From positions 12,216,001 to 12,280,000 of the forward strand of contig OU612075.1 of assembly GCA_914767715.1 (NCBI GenBank): a DNA stretch of 64,000 nt, written 5' to 3'. The stretch's first letter is position 1; each line of letters opens with the position of its first letter. Origin of the DNA: Membranipora membranacea (Eukaryota > Bryozoa > Gymnolaemata > Cheilostomatida > Membraniporidae). A program made the position numbers and the translations under genes. The notes beneath the pieces are model-generated. The model worked only from the letters and a program-made list of their open reading frames with translations, had not been told where the DNA came from and did no database searches. Shown one piece after another: positions 24,719-35,879 of the stretch.

Positions 24719-24758
24719 CCAATCAATGCATTGCTGGGAAACCTTGGTTGCCCTTCAA
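24719..24758 (+). mobile_element. TTAA MITE, right end of the interrupted copy
   Basis: AATGCATTGCTGGGAAACC followed by TTGGTTGCCCTTCAA matches the right terminus of the 385-bp MITE. The R1 flank GGTCTTTGATTCTCAT follows at once, as in the unoccupied R1 copy at 31,317. Confidence 0.85.
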
Positions 24759-26450
24759 GGTCTTTGATTCTCATCTAGGTCCTCAAACTGATTCAAACAA
24801 TGAGCATAATTAGCTGAAGTGTTTTTATTTTTCTAATAGTGTTGAAGACAAGGGACAATCAATAAGTGCATTAAGGAGTATTGTGACAGCCAATAAATCT
24901 GCATGTGTAAAGTGTCAAGTCAGTTCTGGCTGGCTCTGAGCCTCTTCACTCTAATAAAAAATCAATTTGAAGTGGTTCCTGAGATAAGCTAAGGTGGTAA
25001 TAGTGATGACCAAGAAGGTAAAGGATGATGACCATTTTTATTTATTTTAACCGTGCAGCATGATTTGAATAAACTTTCTCATGGTTGGCTGAGTCATATA
25101 TTGCAATTGGAACCCAATAGAGAGGAGTTATCTGTAAGGTAACACCATTACCAGAGTTTTATTTGCCATTGACAGTTATCAAATGGATATTATCTAGATA
25201 AAACAGGTAAATCATCATCAGCCTTCACACAATTTGGTTGCATCAACCAAGGAGGATCAGAGCCTGTTAATGGAATATCTGGGCTATTAAGAGCACCACT
25301 TCTCAGGTTATCTCTCACACCAATTTCATAACATCAGGAGCGTTAAATCTGATATTTAGGCTTTTACTCATACTCGTCTCCCTAAGATATATTCAGTAAC
25401 CTTATACACATACCATTGCATGAGTGAAATTCATTTTTTCCTTTCCTTTCATGAGCCAAAACATTGTCTCACAGGGTTATATTATGTCCTAAATTAAGAG
25501 TTTCCTTCAATGTTGAGGGTTGCAACTGGCAAAAGCGAATAAATACTGCTAACTTTGGATTTTATTCATGATATGAGGTTAAAACTCAAATAACTCTTAA
25601 AGGTCCAACAAGTTTATATAGAAGAAGATATACATCAATAGGAGCTGGTGGCTGAATCGAGTCATCAAGAAAGCTCCTCTGTTGGACTTGAACCGGTGCC
25701 TCCAGAAGCCCTAATCAACTGGTAGAAACATCAGGATGATCAGAGCCTGTTAATGGAATCTTGTGAGTTATCTCTCACACCAATCTAGCCCTAAAACAGG
25801 TAAATCATCATCAGCCTTCACACAATTTGGTTGCATCAACCAAGGAGGATCAGAGCCTGTTAATGGAATATCTGGGCTATTAAGAGCACCACTTCTCAGG
25901 TTATCTCTCACACCAATTTCATAACATCAGGAGCGTTAAATCTGATATTTAGGCTTTTACTCATACTCGTCTCCCTAAGATATATTCAGTAACCTTATAC
26001 ACATACCATTGCATGAGTGAAATTCATTTTTTCCTTTCCTTTCATGAGCCAAAACATTGTCTCACAGGGTTATATTATGTCCTAAATTAAGAGTTTCCTT
26101 CAATGTTGAGGGTTGCAACTGGCAAAAGCGAATAAATACTGCTAACTTTGGATTTTATTCATGATATGAGGTTAAAACTCAAATAACTCTTAAAGGTCTA
26201 ACAAGTTTATATAGAAGAAGATATACATCAATAGGAGCTGGTGGCTGAATCGAGTCATCAAGAAAGCTCCTCTGTTGGACTTGAACCGGTGCCTCCAGAA
26301 GCCCTAATCAACTGGTAGTAAACGGTATGCGTAATATCCAAGTTGGCATCTTAAGAAATATATAATTGACACATCCATCTGGCTTCTGTGAGTTAGTTAC
26401 TAAGGAAGGCCATTTATATCTAATGTAAATCTTGGCACTTCTGTAACAAA
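24757..26450 (+). repeat. R1 repeat with an internal 593-bp tandem duplication
   Basis: Collinear with R1 copies at 19.6, 31.3 and 43.8 kb. Within it, 25,199-25,725 and 25,792-26,318 are almost identical (one C/T difference noticed, near 26,198), and the 66 bp between them is stitched from pieces of the same repeat. Confidence 0.85.
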
Positions 26451-26657
26451 TCGGATTAAGTTGGAGTGGTTCCTGGATATGTTAAGGTGGTCATAGTGAT
26501 GACTACGAAGACGAGAGTATATTGTTCAACAATTAGTTATTTCTCGTTATTATCTGATATCTGGGGACTTTCGCAGACCTGTTTAGTTTCCATGTCTATC
26601 TATCTACATAATATATCAGTACTCTATAATAACTGTTAAGATACCTGTTAAGAAACT

Positions 26658-26692
26658 TGTGCCAACAAATCTATGACAGATTTGTTGGCACA
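26658..26692. repeat. Perfect 15-bp inverted repeat
   Basis: TGTGCCAACAAATCT, five bases, then its exact reverse complement. It lies 170 bp before the first exon of the hAT-like gene. Could be the scar of an element or a hairpin; it does not match the hAT terminus at 30,853. Confidence 0.8.
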
Positions 26693-26862
26693 GGCTTCTC
26701 TATGATCCATTCATGTGAAATACAACGGGCCCAAAAACCAGTGTTAAGACGTCCTGGCATCCTCAGTTGATACTTTTGATACTTTTAGCTAGATACTAAT
26801 TCAACTCTCTCAACCTCAAGTTGTACGCAGGCAGAATATACCCAATTCTCTATTCCAGGAAT

Positions 26863-29800
26863 ATGATGAAGTTATACGCAGACAGAATAATACCCAATTA
26901 TGATGATGATGAACTCTTAATTGGAGTGAATGGACTGACTGACTGTGAGGCTTCTGTGAGCGGTCCGACCAATGAGCTTCCGAAGTATGATGACGGTAAG
27001 TGTGTATGTTTTACGTGAGTCATTAATAGTTACAATTAATAAATATGCATTGTCATGCCTTATCCCATCATCAATCATGAACATATATGTAATACAACAA
27101 ACACCTCAGTGATGTGTTGGATACTAGTAGAAACATTTACGATTGACTACTCTATCCTAAATTTGTGAAAATATATAATTTTAGTGTTGGTGCGGTACAC
27201 ACCTCCATCAACTACAGCTTTCCTGGGCGTGCCTTTGGCAAGGGAGAAAAGGTGAGGGTGAGAGCCTGTAACTTTTCTTGGTTCTCAGGATTCAAATGGG
27301 CTCACTATGATAAATCTAAAGATGTTATACTCTGCTTTACATGTACAGTCACAGCAAGGAAAGGTAGGTTTGTAAATATTACTGACATACCCATAGCCGA
27401 ATACAAAGGAGAATTTAATCTATATCGATGAAATTCAGTTGAGTTCTGCTCATAAAATGTCGCATTGTGAAACAAATAGACTAAGATGCGGTAGTCCTTA
27501 TAGCAACTGTTGGCTCCATTGTTTGCTTTTTATTATAAACCAAAAAACCGATGCCATCAAACGCAATTTCGTTGAGGTGTAAATATTTGTTATTTTGATG
27601 TTTCTTTATAGGTCTAATGAAAAGCTGCTCTAAAGTGTTCACTGAAGAAGGTTTCAGTTACAGGAACGACGGAAAACGAAAGTTAGCCAAACACGCAGCT
27701 TCAGACCTCCACTTTCAATGTGTTAAGCTACTATATCATGGAGATAAGTCACAACCTAAAATTGATGTTTCTCTAGATGCATCCATCACTACATCAAGAG
27801 AACAGAATAGATCGATGCTCAGTCATACAGTACAGGCTCTTAAGTTTCTGTCAAGACAAAATCTGGCTATAAGAGGAAGCCACACACCGGGCGCTGAGCA
27901 CACTGAACTCAACTCAAATCTGATACAGGTAAATAATGGAAAATACTCTTGATCGCCTACTGATAGTTTATTTTAAAGTTTGAAAGTGAATATAATTATT
28001 TCAAGGATAAAAAATCAGAGTTGAAATGTTGGAGTAGTGGATCTTGACTGTGAATTAATTTTGTAAATCTTTTGCAAGTTTATCGCTTTAGACTCAAAAA
28101 TTCTATGATTATGTTATAGCTACTCCTTCGTGATGCACAGAATGTGTCTCAGTTGAGAGATCTTCTTAAGAAGACACATTCTTACACGTCCCCTGAAGTG
28201 CAAAATGAAGTTCTCACAAAAATGGCAAACAGCATTACTCGAGCTCTATGTGAGAAGATAATGAAGGCAGGGTTCTACAGTATCATGGTTGACAAAACCA
28301 CTGACTGTTCAAACAAGGAAAAAATGGTCCTCTGCTTAAGGTAGGTTAATGCTTGTATCCTGAGAAAGCAGGAGGGGGAAAACTCTACACATCTTTAAAA
28401 ACCTGATTAGACAGGATTCACAGGTTTCTAATTATACTTACACTTATATGAATGTTATGGTAACAATTCGTTTCAGTTACTGATACTATTTTATATATGT
28501 TGGTGATGATCTCATTGTTAAAGAGGATTACATGTGTATGGCTCACATACGAGATACCAGCGCAGAGACACTATTCACGTTTCTTCAAAAGGAGCTAGAT
28601 ACTTTAGGAATTCCGATATCTCAATGCGGAGGTAGGTTCACTGTTGGATACATTATCAGTGTGTTCATTGAGAACAACAGCCAACTTTGATAGTGTTCAC
28701 CATAGTCTAAATCTCTTGTGGATTTGATGCATACATATTTTGTTTTGCTCCAAGGTAATGGAAGTGTGTTGTCTCTCACTTTCTAGGCCAGTGTTATGAT
28801 GGTGCTGCCAGCATGAAGGGGAAGAAGTCTGGCTTAAAAACTAGAGCTCTCCAGCTCAATGACAAAGCACTGTATGTGCATTGCTTTGGCCATTCCCTAA
28901 ATCTCGCCGAACAAGATTGTATTAAGAGTATACCTGAGGTACGAGATCTCTTAGACACGACATATTATGAGCTGACCAAACTTATAAAATATTCTCCAAA
29001 GAGAGAACAGATTCTTCACACCATCAAGGAAGAGGTGAAAAGCAGTGGGGGAGGAGTTGAATCTCAGTGTCCAACAAGGTTAGTGCACCAACTATCAAAA
29101 TTGTCATAATATTATATTTCACCTTCAGTGCAACTGTCTTGTACTATCATATATCAGTAGTAAAAAGCCTGTGTGTGCCTACCTTCCCAGAATCATTCAC
29201 ATAAGTTCGTTCTAACTGAAAACCAGCTTCTCTAGGTGTTACTCCTGTGGTGAGAACTTCGTTTCATTCATGAACCTTCAGGCTTGTGAGCTCATAGATA
29301 TAAACAAAGACAGCAACTAATATTTTTTTCAGGTGGACTGTTCGTGCTTCCTGCATGAGATCTATGTTGGATAACTATGAGGAATTGCTCCAGCTATGGG
29401 ACTTATCTTTAAGTCGGTGTAGTGATACAGAAATGAAGGCTCATATCATTGGTATACAAAGTCAGATGGGCAACTTTCATTTCCTAATCTGCAAGTTTCT
29501 AAGAGTTAATGATATTTCACTCCCTTAGAACATTTACTACCAGCCTAGTCATAAAATGATTGTGATTGTTCTTTGGTATGATTGGTCTACTCTTTTATTT
29601 AGCAATGGTAAATCATGGAGTGTGCTAAAAATATCTGACAATTTGGCAACTGCCGTTCAAACTCCAGACCTCTCAGCTGCGCAGGGCAGAGAAATGGCTA
29701 AGGCTACAGTGAACGTACTAACAGCTGAAAGGGACGACAGAGCCTTCGACCAACTCTGGGATGATGCTATCAAGCTTCAGGAATGTTTGGGTGTGTATAC

Positions 29801-30528
29801 TATTTGTTCGCCTGTCCCATTACAGCATGATTGTTTGCTGTTATTTCTTTCTTACAAATGTTGTGAAACTGTTCAGGATTTGTTGAAATGAAATCATTCA
29901 TACATCAATCTACTTCTGTAGGCATTGACGAGCCAACTGTGAAACGTAAGAGGAAAATATCGGCAAGATTTGAGAATGGGGATGCTGAGCCTTTCAATCA
30001 CTCTGATCCAAAATTGAGATATAGAGTTATGTACTATCAGATGCTAGAAAGCACAGTGGCTGGTATTCAGCACAGATTTAATCAAGAAGGATTCAGGGTT
30101 ATGGCAGAACTCGAGCAGGTGTTGGTGAGAGCGTCAAAGGATGAGTCGTATCGCCACCTTATCACCCCTGACATCACCAGGATGTATATCTCAGACATTG
30201 ACTTTGGACTTCTCTGCACTCAGTTAGACATGCTGCAATCCCTGGTGCCCCACCCAATGGCTAATTTTTCAAATTTCCTAAAGTGGTTTGTGTCAGAGGT
30301 CATCATAGCTGTCTGCTTAGTCAGGTCAAGCAGATTGTGAAGCTGATATTGGTTCTCTCTGCAACTAATGCTATATCAGAGCGCTCGTTCTCCACCCTTC
30401 AACGTGTTGAGACATACATGAGAGCTACGATGACTCAGCAGCGACTAAACGCCCTAGATGTCAAGGACATTGTTAAACTATTTGTTGGTACCAGTGCTCG
30501 AAGAGCTGAAAGGATTGCCCTTTTTTGA
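26863..30528 (+). CDS. hAT transposase-like gene, ZMYM1/DUF4371 type, multi-exon, probably inactivated
   Basis: Exons 26863-27014, 27185-27363, 27612-27928, 28120-28340, about 28477-28631, 28787-29078, 29333-29494, 29603-29790, 29922-30298, 30325-30528; phases agree. In order: a TTF-type zinc finger (FSWFSGFKWAHY, then CFTC, then a GFSYRNDGKRKLAKH motif); a DUF4371 catalytic core (MVDKTTDCSNKEKMVLCLR; QCYDGAASMKGKKSG; HCFGHSLNLAEQD; CPTRWTVR; SDNLATAVQ); and a C-terminal hAT dimerisation domain (ATNAISERSFSTL). This is the cut-and-paste hAT transposase fold; the Asp residues in VDKTTD and CYDGAAS are at the usual catalytic positions. Two lesions: an in-frame TGA at 28,481 and a 26-nt block at 30,299-30,324 that shifts the frame unless spliced out. 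Start at ATG 26,863 is the best choice but upstream exons are possible. Confidence 0.85.
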
Positions 30529-30550
30529 GTTTTGCATTTAAATTGTATAT

Positions 30551-30556
30551 AATAAA
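30551..30556 (+). promoter_or_regulatory. Polyadenylation signal of the hAT-like gene
   Basis: AATAAA 23 bp after the stop codon. Confidence 0.55.
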
Positions 30557-30853
30557 CTTATGTAATAGTGATGATGCTATCATTTTAGTTTTTAAAATAC
30601 TGCAGATCTAATCCATTTTGCATCTCGAAATCAGAATAAACTCATATTCATACCTGATTTATTGAACTGGAATTGGTTTTTAACTACACTTAATACCCCT
30701 CAAATACTGCTTCCTTGGCCCTTTAATGCGTTAAAATGCTTTGGCTTACAGCGCCCCCCCCCCCTCTCAGACCCCCCAGCTGGTTTTACTCGGGTGCCTT
30801 GCACCCTCGGGGATCGCTGCCTCCCCTACGACTTGTCCTAAACTACGGCCCTG

Positions 30854-33800
30854 CATCCATCTGGTTTCTGTGAGTTAGTTACTCAAGAAGGCCATTTATA
30901 TTTAATGATTCAATTATTATCATGAACTTCAATCATCTTAATTTAGTCAACCCTGTCACATTATATATGAGTTTATAACAGCCAGAGGCTGAAAATTCAT
31001 AATTTATTGTATATATTTGTCAGAGTAAATGTATGCCAAAGAGGCTATGCTTCCAGCGTTAATCAACTATTTTATCACTGCTATAACCAAGCTGCAAGTC
31101 AAAGTGTCATATAAAGCGTAGACCATTCACAAATTCTGTCTTTGCCCAACAAAAAAAGCAAGTGAAAAGTATAGGGTAGGGCCTATCATAGAATTCTTGT
31201 TACTGGTACAATTAATTCGGTGCAGCCCTAGAGCTAAATGGATATTCTAAACATTATATTCATATCGGGATTCCATGTATGCAGAAATGTGCAAAGACGT
31301 TTACTATTGACCCTAAGGTCTTTGATTCTCATCCAGGTTCTAAAACCATTCAACTGACAGACATTATTAGCTAAAGTGTTCCTATTTTTCTATTTTAAAA
31401 GCTCTAAAGAAATCTAATAGTGTTGAAAACTAGGGACAATCAATTAGTGCATTAAGGAGTATTGTCACAGCCAATCGATATGCATGTATGACGGGTCAAG
31501 TCAGTTCTAGCTGGCTCTGAGTGTCGTCACTCTATAGCAAATTGTTTTCGAGTGGTTCCCGAGGTGGTAACGGTGATGACCATGAAGATAAAGGATGATG
31601 AGAATCTTAATGTTATTGTAACAGTGCAGCGTGATTTAAATAAATTGTACCATGCTTGAGTCATCTCTTACAATCGGAACCCCATAGAGAGGTATCTGCA
31701 AGGAAAAAATTACCAGAGTTTTATTGCCCATGGACAGCTATTCAATGCGTCTTATCTAGATAAAATAGGTCTATCATCATTACATTCACACATTTCGGTT
31801 GCATCAACTAAGGAATATCTGAGCCTGTTAATGGAATCTCTGGGCTATTAAGAGAACCGCTTCACAGTTAACCTCTCACGCCGGTTTCACAACCTCTAGA
31901 GCGTTAAATGTATATTGATAATGATATTTAGGCTATTACTCATACTCCTCTCCCTGAGATTCGGTGAGTTACCTTAGGGCATACAGATACCCTGGAAGAC
32001 TGAAATTCAGCATGTAGTCAACCCTAACAAACAATATTTGAGTTTATAGCAGGCAGGGACTGAGAAGCCATAATAAACTGTTGTTTAAAATTCAGAGTCA
32101 ACATATGCCCAAGAGGCTTTGATGCCATCCTCAATTTATTATGAGATCATGGATATGACCAAGCTGAAAGTAGTGACAAATGCTTAAATTTCGAGTAAAG
32201 CATAGACAAAACCATTTACAGATTGTGTCTTGGCCTTATGAAAAAAACAACTGAAAATATAAGAGTGTCCTTGAATTCTTACTGTTACCATCATTTTGGT
32301 GCAGCCTAAAGTTATAAGAGGTATTTGGATATTCTTCAACACTATTTTTAAATTGCAAGTATGCAAAAATTTTGCAACGAGTATTACCGGTAACTAAAGC
32401 TGAAATGGGAACCACAACCGCATATGTTATTCAAAAGAAAAAAAGCTGCACTCCAGCTGGTGGCTTACTGTAAGACAAAAGCAATATATAGACGGTCAGC
32501 TAGACCAGCAGTAGATATGCAATATCAAAAAAATGAAACAATGTTTAGGACTTTTGGGTAAAAACTATGTATATCTTAGTATTTGTTAGACCTTCTCATC
32601 TATAATGTAAAAGTTTTTTGTACGTGAGATGCCCAATAAGCTGTCACTCAAATCAATGAATACTGACTGATTTTCTATACATAAATTGAAAATGAATAAT
32701 ATTATTCAGGATATATTGTGCAATAGTGAATGACTTCATTCATTAACCTATGTTTATAATCAGCCTTTACAGTTTTATTAAATAAACAGAAGTGGCAGAT
32801 CATTTGACTTGCACAGAGCATACAGCACATCATAATTTTTCCAAGAAGAACTGTGATTTCTCTCACTGTAAACATTGTACTTAGCTATGGCTGTACTAGC
32901 CAAATAGAATAGTGAATAGTTGTCAAAGGATGGAGTGATTTCCAACTTTAATGCAGTCAGGAATTTGATAACGGTTCCATACAAGATAAACTAGCTTGAT
33001 CACAGTCCCTCAATGCTATAAACCAACATTGTGTCATGTCTAAGTTTATTATTAGTTGAGCTATGTGTTATAACCTTCACACAATTTTGTTGCTACAACT
33101 GCAAGATAAAGCTGACAGTCGGTGTATTAACTGGTGCCATTATGAAGACCTGATCACAGATTTCTAAGTCATTAGTGTGACTTCTTTATGAGCATAAATG
33201 CCAGAAGGATTCAGTTTAGTCACCTTAGGGTATCCACATACATTTCTACAGGCAGATGGTCATGCCCACCTTTCACTTCAGATCCTGAGGTACACTCTCT
33301 GCTGAGTCGTTGAAGAGTGTCGTGTTCCTGGATGATTGTAGCGCATCAGGCAATATCAGTTTCTATTCTTTTTTTTTGTTGAACTACGCAATTTGCATCG
33401 GCATTAGAGATTGAGGGATCAAGGTATGTCCAATTGTTGAATTACTACTTACTTGATATCTCACCTAACTAAGGTTGCACAGACTTCTAACACCTGATCA
33501 GGAAATATCATATAATCAGTTACAAAAATTCTATCTAGACTCTGAATATAGCTATACGAGTTGTGGTTTTTATATGCCAAGCCATTGCTTCATGAAGATT
33601 TGAGGCGAGCCTTATTGCGAAATTTTATAAATAGGCCTATATCGTCATTAATTGTCACATCCGTTGGGTTTCTCTGAGTAAGTTACACAAAAAGGTCCTG
33701 CATATCTAATTGGATATCATATTATGTTTTCAGCCATATTTGAGTTTATAACAGCCAGGGGGTGAGAGGCAAAGATTCGTTGCCGAGTAAATTGTTCAGT

Positions 33801-34355
33801 GGTCAAATATGTACTTAAACCACTGCTGCCACACAGGCATGTGTATGCTTACTGAATAGCTGTACAGCTCAAAACCAGTAATATGAGGCTGCAATCTCAT
33901 CATTGTCACTTAATGGGTATAAAATTTGTTATCTAGCGTACATTGTGATGTCGTTACTGCCTTACTAGTTAAAAATAATAGGGTCATCAGCTAGTGCGTT
34001 AATATCATACCCCAATTTTGAAGATCAGTTTGCTTATATTTTGCCCATTGGGTGTCAATTCTGAGATTCTATCCTCAATCTGTTGTCTTGAAGCTATACA
34101 GTATTCAATGAGCACAAATTTGCCTGAGTGGCAGTCTTAGTATAAGGTTTTGTTCCCAATCTGAATTATTCCTGTGATCATGAAGATGACCCTGCAGAGG
34201 TTTAATATAAATGACTGAATTGTCAATGAAAGTAACAGCATGACTTCTATAAATGTCTCTGTAAAAAATGTAAATGAAAAAGCTGTGCTGGAGTATCCTA
34301 GACTCCATGATGTATATATGCATCATTGTGTCTAGGATACTCCAAATACAATCAT

Positions 34356-34388
<33 letters not shown>

Positions 34389-35870
34389 CACACTTTTCAT
34401 AAAAATCTCATAGTTTTTTGCAGCCTCATAAAACTTGAAAAATTACACTAGAAATAAAATCAATTTTGTGCAGCCATGTAATAACACAATGCAGTATTCG
34501 GCCAGAACTACTCGATCATCCAAATCTCTCAGGTAGCTAGTCTTCACTCTTGGCACTCACCCAAATCTCGGTGAAAGTAACGAACCAAGATATATTCATT
34601 GCATTGGAGAGTTCACCGATACTTTGAACAATTGAATGGAACATGTTTTAGCCCTTTAGTGTTGTAGTAAACAAGAGAATACATTCCTTAACCTAAGTAA
34701 GTATATCATAATACATCAGGTCATATAGGTCTGCATTCGCAAAGATCACCGCTTTCATTCAACCTTTTGTCTTTCCAGAGGGATACAATCTGTCTCAGGC
34801 CAATTCATTGCAATTGAGCTACTTCCATGTTTCTTAAAACATTAGATGTTAGATATTAAAGTTGTGAAAATAGCAAACATTTCAGCTGATGATCGCTCAT
34901 TGGTTGAATTAGTTTCGGAACCTGAAGACAGTATAAAAATAAGACTATGTACCTTAAGTAATAAGGATAACAGGTTAACCTATTTGCTCATCACTCTTAA
35001 TTAGTGTTGTAAAATATCCAATACCTCTAAGGCTGCACCAAATATGAGTAATGATAATACTAAGAGCTTGATTATTCACATGGGACTAGAACTCATGGTT
35101 CCAGCAGCACCAATCACCTGGCCTTGAGTAGCAATCCCAATAACTTATTTCACCATATCACAATCCTTAGAATATTGGTTGATAGCGTGACTAGATTTGC
35201 TGCTGTAAATAGAGTCAACACATACATGACTTTAATTGTAAATTAAATTAGTCTTGCATCAACATAGCTTACTCAGGAAAAGCACATACAGCCAATAATA
35301 TCGTCAGCCGATCCTGGCAAACTATATTTCAGTTGATAACAGCCAGGGGGTTGAGAAACCATCATTAATTGTAACAAGTTAATGTATGTCCTATGTGTTA
35401 TGAATACCAGCCCCAATTATCTTTAATATCATGGATATGAAAAAGCAGAAACTTATGAAAAGTGTCTGAAATGTCAATTAAAGTGCAGAAAAACCACTCA
35501 AAAAATCCAACTTCGCCCTAAAAAACACCAGCTGCAAAAGCAGTATTGACAGTGTCATAGAATTCATGTGACACGCAATATCAACTTGGTCCAGCCTTAG
35601 AGGTAATTAGGATATATTGCACATTTTCAAAATTAAGATTCCAAGAATACGGTCATGATCGATGAGGATTCCATTTAAGTACGGATAGTCATTAATTACT
35701 CTAATCCATGTCCTCAAACCAATACAGCTCATGATACAAAATCAGCTGAAATGTTTGCTATTATTTACACAAGTTTTCTCACTTACTTTTTATTATTTCA
35801 AATATCAGTGAAAGTAGCTCAATTGTAAGTTTTCGGCCTGAAGCGGGTTTTATCATTTATCAAACAACGT
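30854..35870 (+). repeat. R1 repeat tract, several diverged units
   Basis: Consecutive R1 units identified by recurring landmarks: CATCCATCTGG (30,854), the unoccupied MITE site (31,311), GGGACAATCAATTAGTGC (31,435), AACAGCCAGGG-type segments (30,975; 32,045; 33,751; 35,338) and a tRNA-like box B region near 35,090. No intact gene. Includes an AT microsatellite at about 34,350-34,388. Confidence 0.7.
34350..34388. repeat. AT dinucleotide microsatellite
   Basis: Run of alternating T and A with single interruptions. Confidence 0.9.
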
Positions 35871-35879
35871 AATAGTGAA

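Larger units (their letters stand above)
26863..30853 (+). mobile_element. hAT element remnant, right terminus found
   Basis: The right end is the complement of CAGGGCCGTAGTTTAGG (30,837-30,853), a typical terminal repeat of DUF4371-type hAT elements, after a C-rich run at 30,752. R1 sequence (CATCCATCTGG) resumes immediately. No matching left terminus was found before 26,863, so the 5' side is rearranged or lost. Confidence 0.65.
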
